Assembly (NCBI GenBank): GCA_022402445.1
Contig: JAKRSF010000003.1
Location: forward strand, 248,001-312,000
DNA length: 64,000 nt
From: Cyanobacteriota bacterium
GTDB lineage: Bacteria; Cyanobacteriota; Cyanobacteriia; CACIAM-69d
Direction of reading: 5' to 3'
Position 1 is the stretch's first letter. Each line of letters begins with the position of its first letter. Shown one piece after another: positions 49,494-58,794 of this stretch. The notes below the pieces were generated by a model. The model was not told the origin of the DNA. It worked only from the letters and a program-made list of their open reading frames with translations, and ran no database searches. Position numbers and translations under genes: made by a program.

Positions 49494-50465
49494 ATGTCCC
49501 AACTCGCGAAACTGGCGATCGCCGGTTTACTGGCTGCCCTAACGGCCGCCTGCGGTTCACCCGCCGGTGATGGTGCCGGAGAAGCAGGCACCGGGGCAGC
49601 GGAAACGGAAACGGCCCAAACGCCAGGGGCGGAGGCGGGAGAAACGGCTGAAGCACCCCAGGTGGCCGAAGCGCCGGTCAGCGCCGACTTTGATAGCCCA
49701 ACGGTGCCCGGTCGCGCCAATGACGTGCCCGGTGTTTCCCAGCTCATCACCCCCACGGATCTCAACGCCCGCACCCGTCAGGCCGAAGCCGAAGCGGCCA
49801 AAAACCGCCAGGGCAACCGCCGCGATCCCTTCGCCGTGCCCCTACAGGTGCGCCCCAACGTCAGCATTGACCCGAGCCGCCAGCAGCAACAGCAACAGCA
49901 GCAGCAGGCAACCCAGAGTGACATCGCCATCCCTAGCGCCATTTCCCAGCGGCGAGTGGTGCCCGATACGGATGTGGAAGGGCGTGGCTTCCGGGGCTTT
50001 CCGCCGCCGGCGTTGGGAACCCCTGCCCGCCCTCGCCCCGCAACGCCCCCGGCGGCCCAGGGCAGCGGTAATCAAGCTAGCCGCAGCGGCGGGACGGGCA
50101 CCGGCCAAACGACAACCGGGACTGGTCCCGTGGCCGCTGATCTCAATACGCCGCCCCAGCCGGTGACGCCCCAGCCGACGGAGGCCCAGGCGATTCGGGT
50201 GACGGGCATTGCCCAGGTGGGCAGTAGCTATCGGGTGATTGTGGAGGTGCCCGGTGAGACGGCCCGCTATGTGTCCGTGGGCGATCGCATCGCCGGGGGC
50301 CAAGTGCTGGTGAAGCGGGTGGATTTTGATCGTCTGCTGGATCCGGTGGTGATTTTGGAACAATTTGGCCAAGAGGTGGCCAAGGCCGTGGGTGAGGCGG
50401 CCCCCGCCCAGCAGCAGGCTACCCCCCCGGCGGCAGAATCCCCGGAGCGCGCCCGGACCTCCTAG
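49494..50465 (+). CDS. PilP-like lipoprotein, Ala/Pro/Gln-rich
   Basis: Predicted lipoprotein of 323 residues: lipobox ALTAAC, Cys20. The middle is low complexity (Glu/Ala/Gly-rich, then a nine-Gln tract coded by CAG/CAA repeats at about 49880-49906). RDPFAVPLQVRP resembles the conserved DPF motif of PilP. The C-terminal part (about 240-300) reads VTGIAQVGSSYRVIVEVPGETARYVSVGDRIAGGQVLVKRV, close in pattern to the PilP beta-domain. Downstream of sigF, this suggests a pilus assembly role (inference). Other envelope proteins could share these features. Confidence 0.58.
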   Translation: MSQLAKLAIAGLLAALTAACGSPAGDGAGEAGTGAAETETAQTPGAEAGETAEAPQVAEAPVSADFDSPTVPGRANDVPGVSQLITPTDLNARTRQAEAEAAKNRQGNRRDPFAVPLQVRPNVSIDPSRQQQQQQQQQATQSDIAIPSAISQRRVVPDTDVEGRGFRGFPPPALGTPARPRPATPPAAQGSGNQASRSGGTGTGQTTTGTGPVAADLNTPPQPVTPQPTEAQAIRVTGIAQVGSSYRVIVEVPGETARYVSVGDRIAGGQVLVKRVDFDRLLDPVVILEQFGQEVAKAVGEAAPAQQQATPPAAESPERARTS

Positions 50466-50616
50466 GCATTAGCCACGTTCCATCGGCGACAATGGCCCCA
50501 GCCGCAAAACGGGCGACGATGAATCTCGCCGCGTTTGGCAACCCCTTGCTAGGCTAGGGGCGTTCCTTTTGGGGGGAACTTGTCTTCTTCCCATGGCGCT
50601 TGGTTTGGAGAAGATT

Positions 50617-51135
50617 ATGGAGTTGTTGAGGAAAGTTGGTGGGGCATGGGCCGGGGCGATCGCCGCCGGGGCCGTGCTAGCGGTGGGTGCTGGGTCCGTG
50701 GCGGCCCAGGAAACGTGGCCGCCCGGATTCTATCGGCGCACCAATGAAACGACCGTGCGCTGGCTCTCGCCCGATGGGCGGCTGATGTGTCGGGTGATGA
50801 ACACGGCCCAGATGGATGCCTTTGGGGGCGATGGGGTGGTGCGGGTGGTGGGTCCGAAGGCGGGCTTCATGGCGGGCCGCCGGGATACGGGCATTTGTCC
50901 CTGGCCCGATGGCATCTACCGGGAGCAGCGCTGGCGCAATATCTGGCAGTTGCTCTATTCCGTGGGCAATAACCGCTTCTACTGCAACATCACGACGCGG
51001 GAGCAGTTGAATGCCTACGATTTGCTCGATGAGGCTACGTCGCCCATTGTGATGACGGTGCCGAATACGTCGCGGCTGGGGTGGCGGCGCACCTGGCGCG
51101 GGGATTGCGTTTGGCCGGAACCGAGCAGTAATTAG
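50617..51135 (+). CDS. Secreted protein with conserved Cys and Trp residues
   Basis: Unknown function, 172 residues from ATG 50617 (an in-frame start at 50569 exists). A Sec signal peptide covers about 1-31 (VGGAWAGAIAAGAVLAVGAGSVAAQ). The mature part has WPPGFYRRTNETTVRWLSPDGRLMCRVMNTAQMDAFGG in pieces, ICPWPDGIYREQRWRN, RFYCNITTREQLNAYDLL and GDCVWPEPSS. Its four Cys (LMCR, GICP, FYCN, GDCV) could form two disulfides. No known family recognised. It follows the PilP-like gene by about 150 bases. Confidence 0.7.
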   Translation: MELLRKVGGAWAGAIAAGAVLAVGAGSVAAQETWPPGFYRRTNETTVRWLSPDGRLMCRVMNTAQMDAFGGDGVVRVVGPKAGFMAGRRDTGICPWPDGIYREQRWRNIWQLLYSVGNNRFYCNITTREQLNAYDLLDEATSPIVMTVPNTSRLGWRRTWRGDCVWPEPSSN

Positions 51136-51157
51136 GCGATCGCGCGATCGCGCCCTT

Positions 51158-53686
51158 CTAGGTCAAGATTGCGCCGCCGAGGAGCCGCCGATAGCGCTGC
51201 TGGAGTTCCTGGGCAATGCGGGGATAGGGGGCCAGGGTCGGGTCCTCTTGGATCAGGGCTTCGGCGGTGGTGCGGGCGGTTTCGAGGATGTCGCGATCGT
51301 CAATGAGGCTGGCGAGGGCGAGATCCGGCAGGCCCGACTGGCGAGTTCCTAACACTTCGCCGGGGCCACGAAACCGCAGGTCCATTTCTGAGATGAAAAA
51401 GCCGTCCTGGGATTGGGCTAGCACTTCGAGGCGCTGGCGCGACAGGTCGGTTTTGCCGCCGTTGATCAGCAGGCAGTAGGATTTGGCATCGCCGCGCCCG
51501 ACGCGCCCCCGCAGTTGGTGCAGTTGCGATAGGCCGAACCGTTCCGCATGTTCGATCGCCATGACGGTGGCATTGGGCACATCGACCCCCACTTCGATCA
51601 CGGTGGTGGAGACGAGGATTTGGGTGGCGCGATCGCGGAATTGCGTCAGGGCGGCGTCCTTGTCGGCGGAGGCCATGCGCCCGTGGAGTAGGCCGATCGC
51701 GAATTCGGGAAACACCACCTCCGAAAGGCGTTGGTGTTCCTCGATCGCGGATTTGAGATCGAGCTTTTCCGATTCTTCCACCAGGGGCAAAATCACGTAG
51801 ACCTGTCGGCCCTGGGCAATTTCGCGCCGCATCAGGTCATAGGCCGCCGGGCGATCGCTCGCCGAGATCACCGTCGTTTGGATCGGCTGGCGACCGGGGG
51901 GCAGCTCATCAATCTGGCTCACATCCAAATCCCCGTGGATCGTCAGGGACAGGGTGCGCGGGATCGGCGTCGCCGTCATGGACAGCACATGGGGTTGGAC
52001 GCCCTTCTGTTGCAGCCGCGCCCGCTGGGCCACGCCAAACCGATGCTGCTCGTCAATGACCACCAGGCCAAGCCGCTGGAATTCCACCGGATCTTGGATC
52101 AGGGCGTGGGTGCCCACCAGGACGGGCAATTCACCGCTGGCGAGCTGCTGATGGATTTCCCGGCGTTTTTTGGTGCGGGTGGACCCCGTGAGCAGTTCCA
52201 CGGGCAAATGGAGCAAATTAAACCAGCCCACTAATTTTCGGTAATGCTGTTCCGCCAACACCTCCGTGGGGGCCATGAGGGCAGCTTGATAGCCCGCCTG
52301 GAGGGCCGCCAAAATGGCGATGACGGCGACGACGGTTTTGCCGGACCCCACATCCCCCTGGACGAGGCGGTTCATGGGGGCGGGCCGCTGCAAATCGCTG
52401 AGGATTTCGCCGACGACGCGCCGTTGGGCGGCGGTGAGTTGGAAGGGGAGGATGTCGTAAAAGCGCTCGATTAGTTCCCCCGTGGGGGCGAGGATGACGT
52501 TGGTGGTGGTTTGGCGCTGCTGGTGTCGCCGTTGCAGAAGCCCCAGTTGCAGGTAGAAAAATTCGTCGAACACTAACCGGCGGCGGGCGGCGGCGAGGGT
52601 GGCATCGTCGGGGGGATAGTGGATGGCGGCGATCGCGTCGGCGACGGGGATGACTTCGGCGCGATCGCGCAGGGTTCGGGGCAAGGTTTCCGGCACCCGC
52701 TGGGCCGAGGGCAACACCGCCGCCACCGCCCGCCGCACCGCATCCGCCGTGAGCCCCTCCGTGAGGCCATAGATCGGCACCACCCGCCCCACGGTCATGG
52801 ACGCGATCGCACCGTCCGGGCGATCGAGCACCTCCAGTTCCGGATTGTCGATCGTGACGCCGTATTTACTCACCTTTGCCAGCCCCGACGCCGCCACCGT
52901 CACCCCCGGCGCGTAGGTTCGCTTTTGCATCTGCTGCCATTTCACCGACGCAAACCGCGCCCCGGCAAAGAATTTACTCAGGCGCAGTTGGCCGGTGCGA
53001 TCGCGCAGGATCAGCTCAAAAATGGTGAGTTTGGGATTTTTCGGGCTGGTGAAGCAGTTGCAGCGGCGCACGGTGCCAATGACCGTCACCGTTTCGCCCC
53101 CCTCCAGCCGAGAAATATCCACCTGACGGGCATAGTCCAGGTAGTCGCGGGGGTAGTAGTGCAGCAAATCCGCCACATTCAGCAGACCCAGACTCCCGAG
53201 GCGCTGGGCGAGCCGGGGGCCGATCGCCGTCACCTTCCCCAGGGGCGTATCTAGATCATAAATTCGGGGGGCGGTGCTGCCGTGGCTGCGGCCCGGATCG
53301 CTGATGAGGGTGGCGATCGCCTGGGTCTTGGGCCGTTTTGCCTCTCCATAGCTGGCGGTGGTTTCGTGGGCCTGGGCGCTCGGGCCGCTGCCGGAATGGG
53401 ATGGGCGATCGCGCGATCGCTGGACCCGGTGCAAAAACTGGCGCGTCTGGGCCACCAAATGCTGCCGTCCCGTCAGGGGCAATTCCCCATAGGCCGCAAA
53501 GCGCTGGGCCAACTCCCGCCACTGGCGACGATCGTCCGCCGGGAGACCGGGGGGCAACTGGCCCAAACTCAGGCACAGAAACTCACTGAAGCGATATTGA
53601 TTGCCCATCAAGTCCCCAAAGCCCCGTTCCGCTTCCACGGCCAAGGCCCGTTGCAGGCGCATCCAAGGGGGGACTTCAGGGTTCAC
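51158..53686 (-). CDS. recG: ATP-dependent DNA helicase RecG
   Basis: Rescues stalled replication forks by branch migration. The 842-residue protein has an N-terminal OB-type wedge domain (about 170-320, with YYPRDYLDYARQVDISRLEGGETVTVIGTVRRC). The helicase motifs are: Walker A GDVGSGKTVVAVIA, Ia MAPTEVLAEQH, II VIDEQHRFGV, III SMTATPIPRTL, IV VIEVGVDVPNATVM, and VI QLHQLRGRVGRG. The C-terminus is GPGEVLGTRQSGLP. An N-terminal extension of about 120 residues precedes the wedge, longer than E. coli RecG, as is common in cyanobacteria. Confidence 0.96.
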   Translation of the reverse strand: MNPEVPPWMRLQRALAVEAERGFGDLMGNQYRFSEFLCLSLGQLPPGLPADDRRQWRELAQRFAAYGELPLTGRQHLVAQTRQFLHRVQRSRDRPSHSGSGPSAQAHETTASYGEAKRPKTQAIATLISDPGRSHGSTAPRIYDLDTPLGKVTAIGPRLAQRLGSLGLLNVADLLHYYPRDYLDYARQVDISRLEGGETVTVIGTVRRCNCFTSPKNPKLTIFELILRDRTGQLRLSKFFAGARFASVKWQQMQKRTYAPGVTVAASGLAKVSKYGVTIDNPELEVLDRPDGAIASMTVGRVVPIYGLTEGLTADAVRRAVAAVLPSAQRVPETLPRTLRDRAEVIPVADAIAAIHYPPDDATLAAARRRLVFDEFFYLQLGLLQRRHQQRQTTTNVILAPTGELIERFYDILPFQLTAAQRRVVGEILSDLQRPAPMNRLVQGDVGSGKTVVAVIAILAALQAGYQAALMAPTEVLAEQHYRKLVGWFNLLHLPVELLTGSTRTKKRREIHQQLASGELPVLVGTHALIQDPVEFQRLGLVVIDEQHRFGVAQRARLQQKGVQPHVLSMTATPIPRTLSLTIHGDLDVSQIDELPPGRQPIQTTVISASDRPAAYDLMRREIAQGRQVYVILPLVEESEKLDLKSAIEEHQRLSEVVFPEFAIGLLHGRMASADKDAALTQFRDRATQILVSTTVIEVGVDVPNATVMAIEHAERFGLSQLHQLRGRVGRGDAKSYCLLINGGKTDLSRQRLEVLAQSQDGFFISEMDLRFRGPGEVLGTRQSGLPDLALASLIDDRDILETARTTAEALIQEDPTLAPYPRIAQELQQRYRRLLGGAILT

Positions 53687-53865
53687 GGACTTTTCTGGCG
53701 CAGGCGGCGGCGAGGGAACAACCGCCTCGTATGGGGCATCTTAGCGATCTTCGTTCCCCCATGGAGCCAATTGATCTAAAATTCACGCCCGTGCCCTGGG
53801 GGAATCCGCGATCGCGCAGCAGGATCCCCAACCCCAGATCTCAAATCTCAATCTCAGGTCAGAAC

Positions 53866-54957
53866 CTAGGTCAGGGCTTCTGCCGCCGACGGGGGGCGAT
53901 CGCACGCCTCGATATTCTCCGTCGCCTCCCAGACCTTGCCATCGATCGCCATCTGCTCAATCGAACTCGCCAGCCGCAGCGCCCGCAGGGCCTGTTCCCC
54001 CCCCACCGACGGCTCCGTTTGGCCGCGCACACAGTGGGCAAAATGGTCCAATTCCGCGTACAGGGGCTCAATATTCGTCGTATAGACCTTTTCGATCAGG
54101 CCATCCTGGCGATAGAGCACCTGACCGTAATCCGTCGTACTCGTGGCCGTCGTTTGGCGGTGGATCAAAATCTCATGGTTGAGAAAATCCGCCTCCACCA
54201 GGGAATTTTTGCAGTGGGCCGCAATGCGCCGGATTTTGCGGTGGGTCACCTTGCTCGCCGTCACCGTCGCCACCACCCCATTGGCAAACCGCAGCGTCGC
54301 CGTCACATAGTCCAAATAGGCCGACTCCGGCGCGCGGCTGCCCGTGGCCGCCAGTTGCACCACCGGGGAATTGGCCAGATCCAGCAGCAAATCAATGTCG
54401 TGGATCATCAAATCCAGCACCACCGACACGTCATTGGCGCGATCGCTGTAGGGACTCATGCGGTGGGCCTCTAGGGCCAGGGTTTGTTCCCCCTGGAGGA
54501 TATTGCCCAACTCCTTAAAGGCCGGATTGAACCGCTCAATGTGCCCCACCTGGAGCAAGCAATTGGCCTCCGCCGCCGCATTCACCAACGACTCCGCCTC
54601 AGCGATGCTCGCCGCGATCGGCTTCTCGATGAGCACATGGACCCCCGCCGCAAAGCAGGCCATGCCCACGGCGTAGTGGAGGCGCGTCGGCACCGCGATA
54701 CAAACCGCGTCCACCAGGGGGAGCAGATCCCCATAATCTTCAAAAAAACGAACGCGATGCTTACTGGCAAGTTCTAATCCCCGCTCCACATTGACATCCG
54801 CGATGCCGATAAATTCCACATCCTTGAGCATGGAGAGGATGCGGGCGTGGTGTTGCCCCATGTTGCCGACGCCGATGACGCCAATGCGAAGGGGGGTGAG
54901 GGGCGATCGCTGCACGGGTGGGGTTGGGTTCGAGGCGGGATGGGGGCCGTTTTGCAC
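53866..54957 (-). CDS. Gfo/Idh/MocA family oxidoreductase
   Basis: NAD(P)-dependent dehydrogenase of 363 residues. The N-terminal Rossmann motif is RIGVIGVGNMGQHHARIL, then EKPIAASIAEAESLV, the signature EKP motif with the catalytic Lys. The C-terminal domain includes RAPESAYLDYVTATLRFANGVVATVTASKV. Family members include UDP-GlcNAc 3-dehydrogenases and inositol dehydrogenases; the substrate cannot be chosen from sequence. It begins on the minus strand about 370 bases from queC. Confidence 0.88.
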   Translation of the reverse strand: MQNGPHPASNPTPPVQRSPLTPLRIGVIGVGNMGQHHARILSMLKDVEFIGIADVNVERGLELASKHRVRFFEDYGDLLPLVDAVCIAVPTRLHYAVGMACFAAGVHVLIEKPIAASIAEAESLVNAAAEANCLLQVGHIERFNPAFKELGNILQGEQTLALEAHRMSPYSDRANDVSVVLDLMIHDIDLLLDLANSPVVQLAATGSRAPESAYLDYVTATLRFANGVVATVTASKVTHRKIRRIAAHCKNSLVEADFLNHEILIHRQTTATSTTDYGQVLYRQDGLIEKVYTTNIEPLYAELDHFAHCVRGQTEPSVGGEQALRALRLASSIEQMAIDGKVWEATENIEACDRPPSAAEALT

Positions 54958-55324
54958 GCTCGATGATCCTGGGCGAGATCGGGGGGGATCATGGCCCGCT
55001 TAGCTGTTGGGAACCGGCGATAGACGGGCTCATCCTACCATAGGGCGTTTGGAGACCCATGGGGGGGATCGGCGCTCGGGGACGGGGGGAAATGGCATTG
55101 AACCGGCAAGGATGCGGAAGTCTCGCCATAATACTCAAGGGATTTGATAGGCATTTAATCCCGGTGCAGTCCGGCGGCGATCGCCGGTGGCAAAGGCCGA
55201 TTCAGCGCTGGGGGGTTCGATGGGGGATAGTTGTCCATGGTTTTGAACCTTGGGGCTATCCCGCTAGAACATCGGCCTAGCTAGGGCATCGGTCTGGGAC
55301 ATCTGTGGAGTGGAGAGGGTAAGG
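54958..55324. other. Divergent intergenic region, oxidoreductase/queC
   Basis: No gene recognised; one + strand reading frame (55059-55280) has no family character. No riboswitch (such as preQ1) was recognised upstream of queC, although I cannot rule out a divergent one. Confidence 0.35.
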
Positions 55325-56107
55325 ATGGTTGGTGGTGGTGTGGGCCTAGGGGAGGGCACGGCGGCGGCGATCGCGGCGGAGGGGCCGCTGGGGGAGGCCG
55401 GGGGACCGCTGGCGGCGCGGCCAAAGGCGGTGGTGCTGCTGTCGGGGGGGTTGGATTCTTCGACGGTGCTGTTCCAGGCGCGGGCGGATGGCTACGATTG
55501 CTATGCCCTGTCGTTTGACTACCAGCAGCGCCATCGGCGGGAGTTGGTGGCGGCGGCGATGATTGCCCAGGTGGGGGGGGCGCTGGCCCATCAGGTGGTG
55601 CGCTTTGATCTGACCCAGTGGGGGGGCTCGGCCCTGACGGATAGCGCGATCGCGGTGCCGGAGGATCGGCCGGTGGCGACGATGGGGGCTGGGATCCCGA
55701 TTACCTACGTGCCGGCGCGCAATACGATTTTTTTGAGCTTTGCCCTGGCCTATGGGGAGGCGATCGCGGCGGAGCGGGTGTATGTGGGGGTCAATGCCCT
55801 GGACTATTCGGGCTATCCGGACTGTCGGCCTGACTATTTGGCGGCGATGGGGGAGGTGTTTCGCCTGGGGACGCGCCAGGGCCGCGAGGGGCAGCCGATG
55901 ACGATCGCGGCTCCGTTGGTGGAATTGCGCAAGACGGAAATTATTCAACTGGGCGATCGCCTGGGGGTGCCCTGGGAACAAACCTGGTCCTGCTATGGCG
56001 GCGGCAGCCTGTCCTGCGGCCGGTGCGATGCCTGTCGGCTGCGGCTGGCGGCCTTTGCGGAACTGGGGCGCGAGGATCCTTTGCCCTATGAGACCCGTGC
56101 CCTCTAG
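55325..56107 (+). CDS. queC: 7-cyano-7-deazaguanine synthase
   Basis: Makes preQ0, a precursor of queuosine in tRNA, from 7-carboxy-7-deazaguanine, ATP and ammonia. The PP-loop SGGLDSST follows an Ala/Gly-rich N-terminal extension of about 30 residues. Later come ALSFDYQQRHRRE, YVPARNTIFLSFALAYGEA, GVNALDYSGYPDCRPDYL and the C-terminal zinc site WSCYGGGSLSCGRCDACRLR (Cys residues at 4 positions). ATG 55325 has GGAG about nine bases upstream. The coding region overlaps the next gene by about 20 bases. Confidence 0.95.
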   Translation: MVGGGVGLGEGTAAAIAAEGPLGEAGGPLAARPKAVVLLSGGLDSSTVLFQARADGYDCYALSFDYQQRHRRELVAAAMIAQVGGALAHQVVRFDLTQWGGSALTDSAIAVPEDRPVATMGAGIPITYVPARNTIFLSFALAYGEAIAAERVYVGVNALDYSGYPDCRPDYLAAMGEVFRLGTRQGREGQPMTIAAPLVELRKTEIIQLGDRLGVPWEQTWSCYGGGSLSCGRCDACRLRLAAFAELGREDPLPYETRAL

Positions 56108-58685
56108 GATTGGGGGCCGGACTGGGGGCCGGATCGGCAGGCGATTCCTCGGGATGACCCTGGGGACGGTACTCGGATTGATGCCCGCCGCGATCGCCCT
56201 TCCCTTGCCCCCATTAACGGCCTTGGCCCCGTCTGCCGTAGCATCTGAGTCTGATTCCGCTGCCCTTTCGCCCCCTGTGCCCATGCACCTGTCTTGGCAA
56301 AATCCCCCGGAACCGATTGGCCGTTTGTTGGATACCCCCACGCCGCCGGATCTGTTCCTCGCGCCGGGGGGCCGCCACGGTCTCGAAATGGCTCGCCCCC
56401 CCATGCCCACCCTGGCGGATTTGGCCCAACCGGAGGTGGCGGTGGGGGGCATTAAACTCAATCCCCAGACCAATGGCCCCGCCTCCCCCTATAGCTACAA
56501 TGCCCTGACGGTGGTGGATCTGCCGTCGGGCGATCGCCGTCCCGTGGCCCTGCCCGATCGCATCCGTGTCAATTTCCTGCGCTGGTCTCCGGAGGGCGAT
56601 CGCGCGGCCTTTGTGCGCACGACGGATCAGGGGCTGGAACTGTGGGTTTTGGAGCTGGCCACCGCGATCGCGCGGCCCGTCACCGGCCCCATCCTCAACG
56701 GCACCTACGGCAACCCCTGCTCCTGGCTCCCCAACGGGGCGGGCTTTGTCTGCAAAACCATACCGGGCGATCGCGGCGCACCCCCCAACGGCGGCCCCAT
56801 CCCCGACGGCCCCACGGTGGAAGAAAACCTAGGCCGCAAGGCCCCCACCCGCACCTACCAAAACCTGCTGAGCGATCGCCAGGACGAGGCCCTCTTCGAG
56901 TACTACCTCACCTCCCAGCTTGAGCGCATTGACCTAGACGGAAACCGCACCCCCCTGGGCAGCCCCGCGATCATTGACGAGGTGGTGCCCTCGCCGGACG
57001 GGCGCTATCTGCTGCTGGAAACCCTCCACCGGCCCTTTTCCTACCAGGTGCCCGCCAGCCGTTTTCCGAAACGCATCACCGCGATCGCCACGGCCACCGG
57101 GGAGCCCGTATTTGAGGTGGCCCAACTGCCCCTGGCGGACGATGTGCCCGTGCAGTTCAACGCCGTGCGGCGGGGGCGGCGGGATGTGGGCTGGCGCAGT
57201 GACCACCCGGCGACGCTCTATTGGGTCGAAGCCCTCGACGATGGCGACGCCACCCAACCGGCCCCCCACCGGGATGCGGTCTATCTCCTGCCCGCCCCCT
57301 TTGATCACCCCCCCCAGGAACTGTGGCGATCGCAATATCGCTACGCGGGCATTCTCTGGGGCCGCGAGCGCCTCGCCCTGGCCTATGAGTGGTGGTACGA
57401 CCAGCGGCTGCTGCGCCTGTGGCAACTGGATCCGAGCCAACCGGGCAGCGCCACCCTCGTGAGCGATCGCAACTACCAAGACGCCTACAGCGACCTGGGG
57501 GAACCGCTCCTGGAACCCGGCCCCCACGGCCGCCCGGTCCTGCGGCTGGCCGCCGATGGGGAAAGTTTATATTTCGCGGGGCGCGGCGTCTCCCCGACGG
57601 GGGTTTATCCGTTCCTCGATCGCCGCCATCTGCCCTCGGGCACCGTCGAGCGCCTGTGGCAGTCCGCCGATCCCCACTACGAAACCGTCGTGGATTTGCT
57701 CGATCGCGACGGCCAGCGCTTAATAACCCGTCGCCAATCCGTCACCGAGCCCCCTAACTACTGGCTGCGCGATCGCACCGGCGGCGAGCCCCAGCCCCTG
57801 ACCCACCAGGGGGATCCCATGCCGGAATTTGCGGGCCTCCAGAAGGAAATCTTGCAGTACGAGCGGGCCGATGGGGTGGCCCTCTCGGGAACCCTGTACT
57901 TGCCTCCCGGCCATGACCGCGATCGCGACGGCCCCCTGCCCACGGTCCTGTGGGTCTACCCGGAAGAGCACGCCGATCGCGACACCGCCGGTCAGGTGCT
58001 CCAGTCCCCCAACACCTTCAGTCGGCCCCGCCACGATTCGATCCTGTTCCTGCTGCTGCGCGGCTACGCCATCCTCCTGGCCCCCTCCCTGCCGATCGTC
58101 GGGGAAAACGGCGACCAACCCAACGACACCTACATCGAACAACTGGTGGCCGGGGCCGAAGCGGCTGTCAATACCCTCGTGGAGCGCGGCATTAGCGATC
58201 GCGATCGCCTCATCGTCGGCGGCCATTCCTACGGAGCCTTCACCGTCGCCCACCTGCTGGCCCACACGGACCTGTTCCGGGCCGGCATCGCCCGCAGCGG
58301 AGCCTACAACCGCACCTTGACCCCCTTCGGCTTCCAGGGGGAGCAGCGCACCTTCTGGGAAGCGCCGGATACCTACACCCGCCTGTCCCCCTTCACCCAC
58401 GCGGACAAAATCAACGAACCGCTCCTGCTGATCCACGGGGAAAGGGACAGCAATCCCGGCACCTACCCCATCCAGAGCGAGCGGATGTACGAAGCCCTGC
58501 GCGGCCTCGGGGGCACCGTCCGCCTGGTGAAACTGCCCCTGGAGGACCATGGTTACCGATCGCGCGAAGCCATCGGCCATGTGCTCTGGGAAATGCTGCG
58601 CTGGTGCGATCGCTACGCCGCCCCTCGGGATCTGGCCTCCAGCGCCACGGCGACGGACCCGGTGGAAGCGGCCCCCAAACCTTGA
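56088..58685 (+). CDS. S9 family peptidase, glutamyl endopeptidase (CGEP)-like
   Basis: Prolyl oligopeptidase-type serine peptidase with an export signal (MRPVPSRIGG...RRFLGMTLGTVLGLMPAAIA). At 865 residues it is a large member. An N-terminal beta-propeller-like region (about 100-580) precedes the alpha/beta hydrolase domain (about 610-850). The active-site pieces are GGHSYGAF (Ser), RDSNPGTYPIQSERMY (Asp region) and LEDHGYRSREA (His). The stretch IARSGAYNRTLTPFGFQGEQRTFWEA closely matches chloroplast glutamyl endopeptidase. Start 56088 overlaps queC by about 20 bases; 56154 is a possible later start. Confidence 0.85.
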   Translation: MRPVPSRIGGRTGGRIGRRFLGMTLGTVLGLMPAAIALPLPPLTALAPSAVASESDSAALSPPVPMHLSWQNPPEPIGRLLDTPTPPDLFLAPGGRHGLEMARPPMPTLADLAQPEVAVGGIKLNPQTNGPASPYSYNALTVVDLPSGDRRPVALPDRIRVNFLRWSPEGDRAAFVRTTDQGLELWVLELATAIARPVTGPILNGTYGNPCSWLPNGAGFVCKTIPGDRGAPPNGGPIPDGPTVEENLGRKAPTRTYQNLLSDRQDEALFEYYLTSQLERIDLDGNRTPLGSPAIIDEVVPSPDGRYLLLETLHRPFSYQVPASRFPKRITAIATATGEPVFEVAQLPLADDVPVQFNAVRRGRRDVGWRSDHPATLYWVEALDDGDATQPAPHRDAVYLLPAPFDHPPQELWRSQYRYAGILWGRERLALAYEWWYDQRLLRLWQLDPSQPGSATLVSDRNYQDAYSDLGEPLLEPGPHGRPVLRLAADGESLYFAGRGVSPTGVYPFLDRRHLPSGTVERLWQSADPHYETVVDLLDRDGQRLITRRQSVTEPPNYWLRDRTGGEPQPLTHQGDPMPEFAGLQKEILQYERADGVALSGTLYLPPGHDRDRDGPLPTVLWVYPEEHADRDTAGQVLQSPNTFSRPRHDSILFLLLRGYAILLAPSLPIVGENGDQPNDTYIEQLVAGAEAAVNTLVERGISDRDRLIVGGHSYGAFTVAHLLAHTDLFRAGIARSGAYNRTLTPFGFQGEQRTFWEAPDTYTRLSPFTHADKINEPLLLIHGERDSNPGTYPIQSERMYEALRGLGGTVRLVKLPLEDHGYRSREAIGHVLWEMLRWCDRYAAPRDLASSATATDPVEAAPKP

Positions 58686-58794
58686 GGGAACTCATGTACC
58701 GGAATGTTCGCCTAAAAACCGTGGCTATAATGCCGACAAACCGGTTTTTGCGCCGGTCGATCCTACGCCGAACGTCCAGAGGAGTGCCAATTCC

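Noticed and set aside
55059-55280. 73-residue ORF upstream of queC
   Set aside because: No family character, and lies over a region with promoter-like words.
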